Part shown: one piece after another, positions 33,554 to 42,599 of the stretch
Layout of the letters: every line of letters begins with the position of its first letter
How positions within the stretch are numbered: the stretch's first letter is position 1
Source: Arthrobacter ipis
GTDB lineage: Bacteria; Actinomycetota; Actinomycetes; Actinomycetales; Micrococcaceae
Assembly: GCF_014694315.1 (NCBI RefSeq)
Contig: NZ_JAAOXD010000001.1
Coordinates: 206,839 to 270,838, forward strand
Reading direction: 5' to 3'
DNA: 64,000 nucleotides
The notes under the pieces: generated by a model
The model's database searches: none
Told to the model about the DNA's origin: nothing
What the model saw: the letters and a program-made list of their open reading frames with translations, nothing else
Made by a program: the position numbers and the translations under genes

Positions 33554-36500
33554 TTATTCGGCGGAGCCGGGGGCGGCGCGCCGTCCGCTGAGCTTGGGCA
33601 CCATGCCGGTGGTCCAGTCCGCGAACTCTGCGTCGACGTCGTCATCGGCGGGGGAGAAGCCGGGCCGCTGCTTGAGCTGGCGCAAGAGCTCCTTTTTCTC
33701 CTTCCGCCCCTCCACCAGCCGATACAGCACGGGGACGAGCACCAGCGTGAGCGCGGTGGAGGACACCAGACCGCCGATCACCACGATGGCCAGCGGCTGC
33801 GAAATGAACCCGCCGCCGCCCGTCATGCCCAGGGCCATGGGGGTCAGCGCGAAGACAGTGGCCAGTGCGGTCATGAGGATGGGCCGGAGCCGCTGCCGGG
33901 CGCCGTGGGTGATGGCATCGGCAACACTCATCCCCGGATTGCCGCCATGCGGCTTCCGGTACTGGTTGATCAGGTCGATCAGCACAATGGCGTTGGTCAC
34001 CACGATGCCCACGAGCATCAGCATGCCGATCAGCGACGGCAGCCCCAGCGGCACCTGCGTGACGAGGAGCAGGGCAACTGCTCCAGTGGCGGCGAACGGC
34101 ACCGACACGAGGAGGATCAGCGGCTGCACCAGCGACTTGAATGTCGCCACCATGATCACGTAGACGATGGCGATGGCGGCCAGCAGTGCGAGGCCGAGCT
34201 GGCGGAATGATTCTGCCTGCTGGGTGGTGGCGCCGCCGATCGCCGCGGTCACGCCGGCGGGGAGGTCCACGGCTTTGAGGCGCTGCTGCACTTCCGCGCT
34301 GACGGCTCCCAGGTTGGATCCCGACGGCGTGACGGACACCTGCGCGGTCCGCTGGCGGTTGCTGGAGGTGATGGAGACAGGGACGTCAACCTGTTCGACG
34401 GCGGCAATCCGACTGAGCGGGACCGCGCCGGTGGCGGTGGGGAGCGGGATGTCGCGGACGGCGGCGATGCTGGTGAAGCGTTTTCCTTCGCCGATCTGGA
34501 CGGGGAAGTCGTCCGTGTCGATGCGCACGGTGCCTGCGGCGACGGGGCTGATGGTGGCGGCGAGGACGCCGGCCACCTGCTCTTCGGTCAGGCCGGCGGC
34601 AACGGCCTTGGCCCGGTCTACCTTCACCTGCACCACGGGCTGGCTGGCAGCCAGGTTGGTGGTCACCTCACTGCTTCCGGGAACTCCGGCCATGGCCTTG
34701 ACCATGGCGTCGCTGGCCTTCCTCAGGTCTTCGGAGGTGGCTGCCTTCAGGGTGATGTCCACGGTGGAGGACGTTCCGAAGCCTCCCTGCTGGGAACCGA
34801 CGGAGATCTTGCCGGCAGCACCTGCCGCTGCCAGTTCGCTGCGGACGGTGTCCTGCAGCTTGCCCTGGTTTGCTTTTTCTTCGGTGACCACGGTGAAAGT
34901 GGAGTTGGAGGCGCCCGAGGACGTCAGCGCGGTGAAGCCCGCCTGCGCATTGCCGGAGGTGACCTGGACGTCCCTGATGCCGTCGATGCCGAGGAGCACG
35001 TCCTCGACCTTCCGGGCCGCGGCGCTGGTGTCGTCGAGGCTCGTGCCGGCGGGCAGTTCCTGCTTGACCGTCATGCTGTTCTCGCCGGAGCGTCCCAGCA
35101 GGTCGGTGGCGAGCAGCGGCGTCATTGCAGCGGTCCCGCCGAGGACCAGGACCGCGGCGATGAGGGTGAGTACGGGGTGCTTCTGGGTCTTGTTCAGGAC
35201 GGGAAGGTAGCCGCGCTGCAGGACGCTGCGCTGCTCGGCCTCGTGTGCCTGCGCCTGGACTTCCCGGGTGGAGCGCGGGGCCTCGCCGGCTCCGTTGGCG
35301 GGGCTCTTCAGGAACCAGTACGCGAGCACGGGAACGATGGTCAGGGACACCAGGAGCGAGGAGAGCAGCGCAATGGTGACCGTCAGGGCGAACGGCCGGA
35401 ACAGTTCCCCGGTGAGTTCGCCGACGAAGGCGATCGGGAGGAAGACGGCCACTGTCGTCAGCGTGGAGGCGGTGATGGCGCCGGCAACCTCGCGGATGGA
35501 GGTGATGATCGCTGTGAGCTTGGCTTCGCCGTAGCTCAGGTGCCGCTTGATGTTCTCGATCACCACGATCGAGTCATCCACCACCCGGCCGATGGCGATG
35601 GTCAGCGCCCCAAGCGTGAGGATGTTCAGCGAATACCCCGTTCCGGACAGGCCGATGAAGGTGATCAGCAGAGAGAGCGGAATGGAGACGGCGGTGACCA
35701 GGGTGGAGCGGACGGACATGAGGAAGAGGAGAATGACGGCCACCGCGAAACCGAGGCCCAGGAGGCCCTCCGTGGTGAGGTCCTTGATGGACTTCTCGAT
35801 GAAGGGTGCCTGGTCGAAGACGGGGGTGAACCTGGCGTTCGAGCCAAGCTCCGCCTCGAGCTGTGGCAGCAGATCCTTCACCGCGTGCGAGATCGCCACG
35901 GTGTCGCCCTCGGGTTTCTTCGTCACCGAAATGGCCAGCGTTTCGAGGCCGTTCGTCCGGGTGATGGATGTGCGCGCGTCATCCTTGATGCTGACGTCAG
36001 CGACGGAACCGATGGTGGTGCCGGCGTTGGCCCCGCTGAGCGGCAGGGACTTCACCGCGGCCACCGAGTCGACCGGGCTGCCGATCTGCAGGGAGAGGCT
36101 TTGGCCCTTTTCCTCGATAGTGCCCGCCGGAACAAGATCGCCGTTGTTGGTCAGGGCATTGCGGAGCGACTGGATGCTGGCACCGCCGGCGGCCATGCTG
36201 GCCGCGTTCGGCTGGATCAGGATGTGCCGGTTAGCGCCGCCTGTCACGTCGGCGCCGCGGACGCCGTCGAGCTTCTGCAGCCTCGGTACCGACAGCCGCT
36301 GAAGGTCCGTGTTCAGCTCGCTTAGCGGCTTGTCGGAGGACACGGCAAGGAAGACGATCGGGAAGTCGCTGATGCTGCCGGCGATGGCCTGGGGCTGGAC
36401 GTCGTCAGGGAGCGTACGCTTCGCGTTGGAAATCGCCCGGTCGATCTGGTTCCGGGCCCGGTCCAGGTTGGAACCGTAGGTGAACACCAGGCTGATCTGC

Positions 36501-36769
36501 GAGACGCCGTTGCGGGAGGTGGACGACGTCGACTCCAGGCCTTCGACGCCGTTCAGCGCCGTCTCCAGCGGCCGGCTGACCTGCTTGTCCACCACCTCGG
36601 GCGACGCCCCGGGCATCGACGTGATCACCGTGATCCGCGGGAACTCAACCGAGGGAATGAGTTCCTGCTTCAGCGAGGACATGGTGATCACGCCGAACGC
36701 CGAGGCGAAGATGGTGATCAGCGCGATGAGCGCGCGGTTCCCGAGGGATAGTTGGGCCAGCCGGAACAT
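33554..36769 (-). CDS. RND (AcrB/HAE1-type) efflux transporter
   Basis: A 1071-aa proton-driven exporter of the inner membrane. Blocks are LAQLSLGNRALIALITIFAS (TM1), ELIPSVEFPRITVITSMPGA, ETALNGVEGLESTSSTSRNG, and the TM4 region LGALTIAIGRVVDDSIVVIE, which holds the conserved Asp-Asp proton-relay pair. The second half shows the repeat-fold TM region LVSVPFAATGAVALLL and LIGMLMLVGIVVTNAIVLID. The substrate is unknown. No periplasmic adaptor or outer-membrane gene is nearby, as expected for a Gram-positive host. The ATG follows AGGAG. The C-terminal ~60 residues are cytoplasmic and charged. Confidence 0.93.
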   Translation of the reverse strand: MFRLAQLSLGNRALIALITIFASAFGVITMSSLKQELIPSVEFPRITVITSMPGASPEVVDKQVSRPLETALNGVEGLESTSSTSRNGVSQISLVFTYGSNLDRARNQIDRAISNAKRTLPDDVQPQAIAGSISDFPIVFLAVSSDKPLSELNTDLQRLSVPRLQKLDGVRGADVTGGANRHILIQPNAASMAAGGASIQSLRNALTNNGDLVPAGTIEEKGQSLSLQIGSPVDSVAAVKSLPLSGANAGTTIGSVADVSIKDDARTSITRTNGLETLAISVTKKPEGDTVAISHAVKDLLPQLEAELGSNARFTPVFDQAPFIEKSIKDLTTEGLLGLGFAVAVILLFLMSVRSTLVTAVSIPLSLLITFIGLSGTGYSLNILTLGALTIAIGRVVDDSIVVIENIKRHLSYGEAKLTAIITSIREVAGAITASTLTTVAVFLPIAFVGELTGELFRPFALTVTIALLSSLLVSLTIVPVLAYWFLKSPANGAGEAPRSTREVQAQAHEAEQRSVLQRGYLPVLNKTQKHPVLTLIAAVLVLGGTAAMTPLLATDLLGRSGENSMTVKQELPAGTSLDDTSAAARKVEDVLLGIDGIRDVQVTSGNAQAGFTALTSSGASNSTFTVVTEEKANQGKLQDTVRSELAAAGAAGKISVGSQQGGFGTSSTVDITLKAATSEDLRKASDAMVKAMAGVPGSSEVTTNLAASQPVVQVKVDRAKAVAAGLTEEQVAGVLAATISPVAAGTVRIDTDDFPVQIGEGKRFTSIAAVRDIPLPTATGAVPLSRIAAVEQVDVPVSITSSNRQRTAQVSVTPSGSNLGAVSAEVQQRLKAVDLPAGVTAAIGGATTQQAESFRQLGLALLAAIAIVYVIMVATFKSLVQPLILLVSVPFAATGAVALLLVTQVPLGLPSLIGMLMLVGIVVTNAIVLIDLINQYRKPHGGNPGMSVADAITHGARQRLRPILMTALATVFALTPMALGMTGGGGFISQPLAIVVIGGLVSSTALTLVLVPVLYRLVEGRKEKKELLRQLKQRPGFSPADDDVDAEFADWTTGMVPKLSGRRAAPGSAE

Positions 36770-36846
36770 CGCATGATCTCCTGGGTCGACGGACTGTTTG
36801 CCTTCGGTGGTGCCTGCCGCAACCCGCGCCGGTCAGCGCTGGACGG

Positions 36847-38352
36847 TCACCTCTGGACTGCGGGCGATGCTTCCAGCTGGAGGCTCTTGGCGGTGGCCTT
36901 CTCGAGCTCGGCCGCCAGCTCCGGGTTTTCGTTGAGCTTGACGCCGTAGCCCGGCATCATTTCCTTGAGCTTGGACTGCCAGCCCTTGAAGTTCTTGGGG
37001 AAGGACTTCTGCAGGAGCTCGATCATGATGGGCACGGCCGTGGAGGCTCCCGGGGAAGCTCCGAGGAGGGCGCCGACGGAACCGTCGCGGGCGGCGATCA
37101 CCTCGGTGCCGAACTGCAGCACACCGCCCTTCTTCGGATCCTTCTTGATGATCTGCACGCGCTGGCCGGCGGTGATGAGTTCCCAGTCGCCGTCCTTGGC
37201 TTCGGGGTAGTACTCGCGCAGCGCCTCCACCTTGTCACCGTGGCGCTTGGCCACCTCTTTGACCAGGTAGGCCGTCAGGTCCATGTTGTCCTTGGCCACG
37301 GCGAGCATCGGGATGATGTTGCTCGGCCGGATGGACAGCGGGAGATCGAGGTAGCTGCCGTTTTTCAGGAAGTTCGTCGAGAAGCCGGCGTACGGGCCGA
37401 ACAGGAGGGAGCGCTTGCCGTTGACGTAGCGCGTGTCCAGGTGCGGCACGGACATGGGCGGTGCGCCGACGGAAGCCTGTCCATAGACCTTGGCGTTGTG
37501 CTGGGACGCGAGGGACGGGTCCGTGCAGCGGAAGAACTGGCCGGAAACCGGGAACCCGCCGAAGCCCTTGCTTTCGGGTATGCCGGAAGCCTGCAGCAGG
37601 TGCAGCGCTCCGCCGCCCGCGCCGACGAAGACGAACTTGGCCCGGATGCTGCCGCGCTCACCGGAAGCGGGGTGCTTGAGCGAAAGGTCCCAGCCGCCGT
37701 CGGACGCCCTGCGGAGATCGGTGACGTTGTGGCCGTAGTTGATTTCGACGCCGTTGTGGGCCAGGTAGCCGGTGAGCTCCCGGGTCAGGGCACCGAAGTC
37801 GACGTCGGTGCCTTCGGCGGCGCGGGTGGCGGCGACGCGCTGCTTCGTGTCGCGGCCCTTGACGATCAGCGGCGCCCACTTGGCGATCTGCGCGAAGTCC
37901 TCGGAGTACTCCATGCTCCGGAACAGGGTGTGCTCCTTGAGCGCGTTGTACCGGGTCTTGAGGAAGGTGGAGTTGTCGTCGCCGATGACGAAACTCATGT
38001 GCGGAACCGTGTTGATGAAGCCCTTGGGCGAGCCGATCAGGGAGTTGTCCACCAGGTGGGACCAGAACTGGCGGGACAGCTGGTACTGCTCGTTGATGTG
38101 CAGTGCCTTGGCCGGATTGACCGAGCCGTCTTTGGCTGCGGGGGAGTAATTAAGCTCACACAGCGCGGCGTGCCCCGTGCCCGCGTTGTTCCACGGTCCT
38201 GAGCTCTCCAGGCCGGCCTCGTCGAGCCGCTCGAACAGCGAGACGGTCCAGTTGGGTTCGAGCTGCTTGATGAACGCACCCAGCGTGGCGCTCATAATGC
38301 CGCCGCCAATAAGGACGACGTCGGCATGTTGGGTCTTGGAAATGAAAGTCAC
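36847..38352 (-). CDS. mqo: Malate:quinone oxidoreductase
   Basis: Membrane-associated FAD enzyme that oxidises malate to oxaloacetate and passes electrons to the quinone pool. The 501-aa product begins [20 protein letters not shown] (FAD-binding GGGIMS), then [61 protein letters not shown] and [14 protein letters not shown], all family-specific. The GTG start follows GGGAGA. It is followed on the same strand by the RND gene after 77 bp. Confidence 0.96.
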   Translation of the reverse strand: MTFISKTQHADVVLIGGGIMSATLGAFIKQLEPNWTVSLFERLDEAGLESSGPWNNAGTGHAALCELNYSPAAKDGSVNPAKALHINEQYQLSRQFWSHLVDNSLIGSPKGFINTVPHMSFVIGDDNSTFLKTRYNALKEHTLFRSMEYSEDFAQIAKWAPLIVKGRDTKQRVAATRAAEGTDVDFGALTRELTGYLAHNGVEINYGHNVTDLRRASDGGWDLSLKHPASGERGSIRAKFVFVGAGGGALHLLQASGIPESKGFGGFPVSGQFFRCTDPSLASQHNAKVYGQASVGAPPMSVPHLDTRYVNGKRSLLFGPYAGFSTNFLKNGSYLDLPLSIRPSNIIPMLAVAKDNMDLTAYLVKEVAKRHGDKVEALREYYPEAKDGDWELITAGQRVQIIKKDPKKGGVLQFGTEVIAARDGSVGALLGASPGASTAVPIMIELLQKSFPKNFKGWQSKLKEMMPGYGVKLNENPELAAELEKATAKSLQLEASPAVQR

Positions 38353-38429
38353 AATCAGTCTCCCGTAGGCGGCTCTGGCTGTCACAGAATATCCCTGTAC
38401 CGCCCTCTAACTGAAATTGCGCCCCGGCG

Positions 38430-40106
38430 TCAAGACCTCAGCTGGACCTTCGTGAAAACTTCATTTAATACCGGCGAGGCGGGATAGCTGATCACCCGGT
38501 CGGACAGGGCCAGGGCGGAGATCGGGAAAGCGATGGGGACGGCGGGCAGGGACTCCGCGATCTGGGCGTTGATGGTCTGGTACTGCTGCGTGCGCTCCTG
38601 GCCGTCCGGGAGTCCCCGGGCGCGGTCGATCTTGGAGAATACCTGCGGGTCCTGGTACCCGAACTCGCCGTTCTTCTCGCCGAAGAGCGGGGCGAGGAAG
38701 TTGTCAGCGTCGGAATAGGAGCCGTTCCAGCCGAGCAGGTGCAGCGCATGGTCGCCGGGGTTCTGCACCTTCTGCAGGTAGCCGTCCGTCCAGTCCACGG
38801 GGACTGGCTGGATGTTCAGGCCCACCGCCGTGAGCTGGCGGCTGATCTCTGCATAGACCTTCTCCGGGGTGGGCAGGTACGGCCGTGTGACGTTCATGGG
38901 GTAGTAGAACTTCAGGGCCTGGCCCTTGTAGCCGGCCTCTGCCAGGAGTTCCTTCGCTTTGCGGGGGTCATAGCCGAGTGCGGGTGCGTTGTTGTTGAAC
39001 CCGCTTAGCTTGGGCGGAACGAACTGCGAGGCCTGGGCGGTGTTGTCGATGAAGAAGCGCCGGATCAGCGTGTCCTTGTCGATGGCCAGCTCGATGGCCT
39101 GGCGGACCTTGAGGTCCTTGAGTACCGGAATTGCCTGGTTCATGCCGAGATACATCACCGAGAACGGGTCCCGCTGGATGATCTGCTTGCCGCGCTTGAC
39201 CAGTTGGTCGAAGTTTCCCACCGTCACGGAGTCATAGCCGTCGATCCTGCCGTCCAGCAGGGCCTGCAGCCGCGTCTGCGGGTGGTCGTAGGTGACGAAT
39301 TTGAGGGTGGCGATCTGTCCCCGGGCGCCCCAGTACTCCTTGTTGTCCACGAGTGTGACTCCCGCGCTGTCCCAGGCGGAGAAGCGGAAGGGGCCGGTGC
39401 CCACGGGATGCGTGGCGTAAGCGGAAAGTGCCTGGCTGCCGCGCCGCAGGCTGGGCTGATCGGCCTTCCCGGCGGCGAGTGCCTTGGGGGAGGAGATGGC
39501 AAACGCGGGAAGCGTCAGGGCCTGCAGGAAGCCGGTGAAGCGTTCCGTGAGGCTGATCCGCACCCGCAGCGCCGACAGGGCGGTGCAGGATTTGAAGACG
39601 GACAGCTCCGGATGGTCGGCGTGCTCCTTGAAGACTCCCTTGAAGGTGGTTCCCGGAGCCTGCATCCGAAGGGCTTCGGAAAAGTTGAACCAGCGGTCGA
39701 AGTTGGTGCAGACGGCGTCGGCGTTGAAGGGGGAACCGTCGTGAAACCTGATGCCCGGGCGAAGGGTGAACGTATAGACCAGGCCGTCCGGCGATTCCGT
39801 CCACTGAGTTGCAAGCAGCGGCGTAGGCTCGCCCGTTGTTTGGTCGACGCCCACCAGCCCTTCCAGGATCTGTCTGGTGACCCGCTGCGATTCGACGTCG
39901 TTGGCCAGTGCGGGGTCAAGGCCCAGAGGCTGCGAGGCAGTGCCGAACGTGAAGGTCGCCGAGGGGGCAGCGGCTGCTGTTGTGGTGCTTGCCGCAACTG
40001 ACGACGGCGTGGGCTGGGCTTCGCTCGTGCAGGAAGTGAGTGACAGGCCCAGAAGGACGGCGCCGGTCTTGAGGGCCGTACGGCGCGGGATACTGCTGCT
40101 GGGCAC
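38430..40106 (-). CDS. ABC transporter substrate-binding lipoprotein (peptide/opine family 5)
   Basis: A 558-aa solute-binding protein of the OppA/DppA (SBP_bac_5) family. The N-terminus, SSIPRRTALKTGAVLLGLSLTSC, combines a twin-Arg and a lipobox ending L-T-S-C at about residue 23, so it is exported and lipid-anchored. The conserved SBP_5 signature region follows: GLDPALANDVESQRVTRQIL, then FTLRPGIRFHDGSPFNADAV and HPVGTGPFRFSAWD. No permease or ATPase gene is adjacent, so its transporter must be elsewhere. The GTG at 40106 follows AGGTGG. The substrate is unknown. Confidence 0.9.
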   Translation of the reverse strand: MPSSSIPRRTALKTGAVLLGLSLTSCTSEAQPTPSSVAASTTTAAAAPSATFTFGTASQPLGLDPALANDVESQRVTRQILEGLVGVDQTTGEPTPLLATQWTESPDGLVYTFTLRPGIRFHDGSPFNADAVCTNFDRWFNFSEALRMQAPGTTFKGVFKEHADHPELSVFKSCTALSALRVRISLTERFTGFLQALTLPAFAISSPKALAAGKADQPSLRRGSQALSAYATHPVGTGPFRFSAWDSAGVTLVDNKEYWGARGQIATLKFVTYDHPQTRLQALLDGRIDGYDSVTVGNFDQLVKRGKQIIQRDPFSVMYLGMNQAIPVLKDLKVRQAIELAIDKDTLIRRFFIDNTAQASQFVPPKLSGFNNNAPALGYDPRKAKELLAEAGYKGQALKFYYPMNVTRPYLPTPEKVYAEISRQLTAVGLNIQPVPVDWTDGYLQKVQNPGDHALHLLGWNGSYSDADNFLAPLFGEKNGEFGYQDPQVFSKIDRARGLPDGQERTQQYQTINAQIAESLPAVPIAFPISALALSDRVISYPASPVLNEVFTKVQLRS

Positions 40107-40232
40107 TCGATTACCACCTCTGGACTGCTGGGTGCGCGTGGGCGGCTGTTGCCCGCCACCCAGTCTAATTGACGGATCGCGGGCCACTGGCTTACGCGTG
40201 CGCCAGGACACGCCGGGGCCCGGAGCGGCAAA

Positions 40233-40270
40233 AGGCCGCGGTCCGCACTGTCGGGTGCGAACCGCGGCCT
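40233..40270 (-). terminator. Rho-independent terminator of the fasciclin gene
   Basis: On the minus strand AGGCCGCGGTTCGCA, an 8-nt loop, then the complementary arm with one mismatched pair, followed by a short T run. It lies 35 bp after the fasciclin stop. Confidence 0.75.
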
Positions 40271-40304
40271 CTGCCCGGGACGACTCCCGGATCAGGCCCA
40301 ACGA

Positions 40305-40976
40305 CTACTTTGGCATCAGTACCGAGTCCACGAGGTAAACGGTGGCGTTCGCCGTCTGGACGCCGCCGCAGATCACGTTGGCGCCGTCCACCTTGAGGGC
40401 ATCCTTGGTCCCGGTCACGGTTACCGAGCCGCCCTGAACGGTCTTGTGCGTGCCCACGATCTTGTCCGGGGTGATTTGGCCGGGGACCACGTGGTACGTG
40501 AGGATCTTGCTCAGGAGGGCATCGTCCTTCTTCAGGGTCTCGATCGTTGCGGCGTCGACCTTGGCGAAAGCATCGTCAACAGGCGCGAACACCGTGAACT
40601 CGCTGCCGTTCAGCGTGTCGACGAGGTTGACCTTGGGGTTCAGCTTGCCGGAGACGGCGGCTGTCAGGGTCTTTAGCAAAGGGTTGTTCGAGGCTGCGAC
40701 GGCCACGGGGTCAAGGGCCATGCCGGCGACGGAACCCTTGCCGCTGGGGACCTGCTTGGCGTAGTCGGCACAACCCGGCCCGGCGAGGTTGGTCGCCGGA
40801 TCCATGGCCGCCGTCGAGGTCTCTGACGGTGACGGCGCCATGCTGGAGGCGGACGGCTCGGCGGCCGCAGACGAGCTGCCGGACGTGCCGGCGGAGCCGC
40901 CGCAGGCGGTGAGGCTGAGCAGAGCTGCCGCTGCAATGCCTGCGACGGTAAAGGTTGAGCGCTTGAAAGACTGCAT
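40305..40976 (-). CDS. Fasciclin-domain lipoprotein
   Basis: A 223-aa secreted lipoprotein resembling mycobacterial MPT83. The signal peptide [17 protein letters not shown] ends in a lipobox (Cys25), followed by a Ser/Ala-rich linker. The fasciclin domain (residues ~85-223) contains the two classic blocks [20 protein letters not shown] and [16 protein letters not shown], and ends [14 protein letters not shown]. It probably has an adhesion or cell-surface role. A strong AAGGAG precedes the ATG, and ~120 bp upstream is a SigK-like ECF promoter (41099-41126). It is a single-gene unit with its own terminator. Confidence 0.93.
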   Translation of the reverse strand: MQSFKRSTFTVAGIAAAALLSLTACGGSAGTSGSSSAAAEPSASSMAPSPSETSTAAMDPATNLAGPGCADYAKQVPSGKGSVAGMALDPVAVAASNNPLLKTLTAAVSGKLNPKVNLVDTLNGSEFTVFAPVDDAFAKVDAATIETLKKDDALLSKILTYHVVPGQITPDKIVGTHKTVQGGSVTVTGTKDALKVDGANVICGGVQTANATVYLVDSVLMPK

Positions 40977-41098
40977 TTCGATTCTCCTTAGTTGTGCCGA
41001 CGAACGGGATCGGAGGGGCTGCGGAGCCCTCGGTGATCCTTTTCCGACTGTGGGGCACCGGCCTGTGGTTCCAGGCTGTTGGGCGGTGTCTCACTGGG

Positions 41099-41126
41099 TA
41101 TTCGCCTGGCCGGCAGCAGCGGATGG
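41099..41126 (-). promoter_or_regulatory. SigK-like ECF sigma promoter of the fasciclin gene
   Basis: On the minus strand, CCATCC (41121-41126) and CGAATA (41099-41104) separated by 16 bp. As I recall it, the mycobacterial SigK consensus upstream of mpt70/mpt83 is CCATCC with CCGAAT. The leader would be ~115 nt. Confidence 0.6.
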
Positions 41127-41178
41127 GTGAACCGCGAAAAATTTTCTGGCGGCCTCGCGGACGGCCCGTTAAACGAAG

Positions 41179-41204
41179 AAATCCCGGGCGGTAACCCGGG
41201 ATTT
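41179..41204 (-). terminator. Terminator after tRNA-Leu
   Basis: A perfect 10-bp stem, AAATCCCGGG with its complement, and a 6-nt loop. It begins 19 bp downstream of the tRNA 3' end on the minus strand. Confidence 0.75.
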
Positions 41205-41222
41205 CCTACTCTCTTACTTTTG

Positions 41223-41304
41223 TGCGCAAGGGGGGACTTGAACCCCCACGCCCGAAGGCACAGGAACCTAAATCCTGCGTGTCTGCCAATTTCACCACTC
41301 GCGC
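41223..41304 (-). tRNA. tRNA-Leu (anticodon TAG)
   Basis: An 82-nt gene with acceptor arms GCGCGAG/CTTGCGC (one G-T pair), the D-arm segment TGGTGAAATTGGCAGAC, anticodon loop TTTAGGT within stem CAGGA/TCCTG, a long class II variable arm around TGCCTTCGGGCGT, and the T-loop GTTCAAGTC. The discriminator is A and CCA is not encoded. Confidence 0.95.
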
Positions 41305-41424
41305 CCGGCTCCGCCTGATGCCCTGCCTGCTGTCACCAGCAGGAAGACGTACGACGGCGGATGCCAGCCTCAATTGTACCGTCACCTGTGCGGTCCCTGC
41401 GGCAGGCGCCGCTTTCGCGGGGCT

Positions 41425-41456
41425 GGGTTGTTAGGCGCGGTCCGGGTTGTTAGGCG
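41425..41456 (+). repeat. Direct repeat spanning the bcp stop codon
   Basis: GGGTTGTTAGGCG occurs at 41425-41437 and 41444-41456 (period 19). The second copy contains the bcp stop (TTA on plus). Confidence 0.6.
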
Positions 41457-42001
41457 TCCGCGAGCTTCAGGTCCTTGCGCAGCTTGGCGACGTGTCCGGT
41501 GGCACGGACGTTGTACTGGGCCACGGCAACTTTGCCGTCCCCGTCCACCACCACGGTGGAACGGATGAGGCCCTCGTAGGTCCGGCCGTAGTTCTTCTTC
41601 TCGCCCCACGCGGCGTATGCCTCGGCAACGGCGTGGTCTTCGTCCGACAGGAGGGGAAAGGTGAGGCCCTCCGCGTCGGCAAAGCTGGCCAGCTTGCCTA
41701 CGGGGTCGGGCGAGATCCCCAGCACTTCGTAGCCGGCAGCCTGAAGGGATGCCAGGCTGTCCCGGAAGTCGCAGGCCTGCTTGGTGCATCCGGGCGTGGC
41801 GGCGGCCGGGTAGAAATAAACTATGGTATTCCGGCCGCGGAAGTCGCAGGCCTGCTTGGTGCATCCGGGCGTGGCGGCGGCCGGGTAGAAATAAACTATG
41901 GTATTCCGGCCGCGGAAGTCGCTGAGGCTGACGTCTGCTCCCGTTGCATCCTTCAGTGTGAAGCCGGGGGCGGTGTCGCCCGGCGTGAGTTTTTCAGCCA
42001 A
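41450..42001 (-). CDS. bcp: Thioredoxin-dependent thiol peroxidase (Bcp/PrxQ) with duplicated active-site segment
   Basis: Peroxiredoxin that reduces hydroperoxides. It is 183 aa instead of the usual ~158 because a 25-residue block is present twice in perfect tandem (residues 28-52 and 53-77). The block contains FYPAAATPGCTKQAC, that is, the peroxidatic Cys and the second Cys five residues on, so the protein has four such cysteines. The rest is normal (SLASLQAAGYEVLGISPDPV; FPLLSDEDHAVAEAYAAWGE; IRSTVVVDGDGKV). The start is TTG 42001 with AAGGAG six bases upstream. Fold and activity with the extra strand are uncertain. It could be a sequencing or assembly artefact. Confidence 0.9.
   Translation of the reverse strand: MAEKLTPGDTAPGFTLKDATGADVSLSDFRGRNTIVYFYPAAATPGCTKQACDFRGRNTIVYFYPAAATPGCTKQACDFRDSLASLQAAGYEVLGISPDPVGKLASFADAEGLTFPLLSDEDHAVAEAYAAWGEKKNYGRTYEGLIRSTVVVDGDGKVAVAQYNVRATGHVAKLRKDLKLADA
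41763..41912 (-). repeat. bcp: Exact 75-bp tandem duplication inside bcp
   Basis: Copies 41763-41837 and 41838-41912 are identical base for base. The first ten bases (CGGAAGTCGC) recur once more at 41913-41922, so the single-copy ancestor would have had this 10-mer at both ends of the unit, a classic substrate for slippage or recombination. Confidence 0.9.
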
Positions 42002-42058
42002 CGTTCTCTCCTTGTTTTCGTGCAGGACATTCCAGCTTAGTGAGGCGTCGTGCCGGGT

Positions 42059-42080
42059 ACTAATCAGGCTTAGTTATACT
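42059..42080 (+). promoter_or_regulatory. Promoter and candidate operator of marR at 42088
   Basis: Inverted repeat ACTAA-N6-TTAGT (42059-42074) abuts a TATACT -10 (42075-42080) that ends 7 nt before the ATG. A repressor bound here would block its own transcription and perhaps that of divergent bcp. Confidence 0.5.
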
Positions 42081-42087
42081 TGGTGGT

Positions 42088-42573
42088 ATGCCTGATATGG
42101 ATCGCTGGCCCACAGGGCGCCTCTTGTCCACGGCGGCCCGCCTCGTAGAGCACTCCTGGAACGAAAAGCTGGGTGCCATTGGCCTGACCCATGCCGGCGT
42201 CATCGCCATCGAGGTGCTCTACAACAGCGGCCCCATGACGCAGGCGCAGCTTGCCCAGCTTGTCCGGGTGCAGGCCCAGACCATGGGCAAGACGCTGAGT
42301 CGCCTCGAGTCGCACGGGCACATCGTGCGCCAGCGCAGCACGTCGGACCGGCGCAGCCACGTCGTTTCGCTCACGGAGCGCGGCACCGAAGCCGTCATGG
42401 CTGCGGCAGACATGGAGCGGTCGGTCCTGGCCGCGGCATCCATCGACCCGGATCGGCTCCGCCAGGAACTCCAGGCCGTGGTCCGGGAGCTGGCCAAGCG
42501 CTTTGCATCGCCTGAGACCAGCGCCATTGTGGCCGGAGCTGACGCCGGGCTGACCGTCGAGGCAAACTCCTAG
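42088..42573 (+). CDS. MarR-family transcriptional regulator
   Basis: A 161-aa regulator. Helix-turn-helix and wing: MTQAQLAQLVRVQAQTMGK (residues 51-69), then TLSRLESHGHIVRQRSTSDR followed by RSHVVSLTERG. It is divergent from bcp with an 86-bp gap; regulation of the peroxidase is possible because MarR proteins are frequent thiol or oxidant sensors, but this one contains no Cys in the regions I can read, which argues against simple cysteine sensing. The leaderless ATG lies 7 nt from TATACT. Confidence 0.9.
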   Translation: MPDMDRWPTGRLLSTAARLVEHSWNEKLGAIGLTHAGVIAIEVLYNSGPMTQAQLAQLVRVQAQTMGKTLSRLESHGHIVRQRSTSDRRSHVVSLTERGTEAVMAAADMERSVLAAASIDPDRLRQELQAVVRELAKRFASPETSAIVAGADAGLTVEANS

Positions 42574-42599
42574 CCGGCGGCTACCACCTGCACCGGCGG

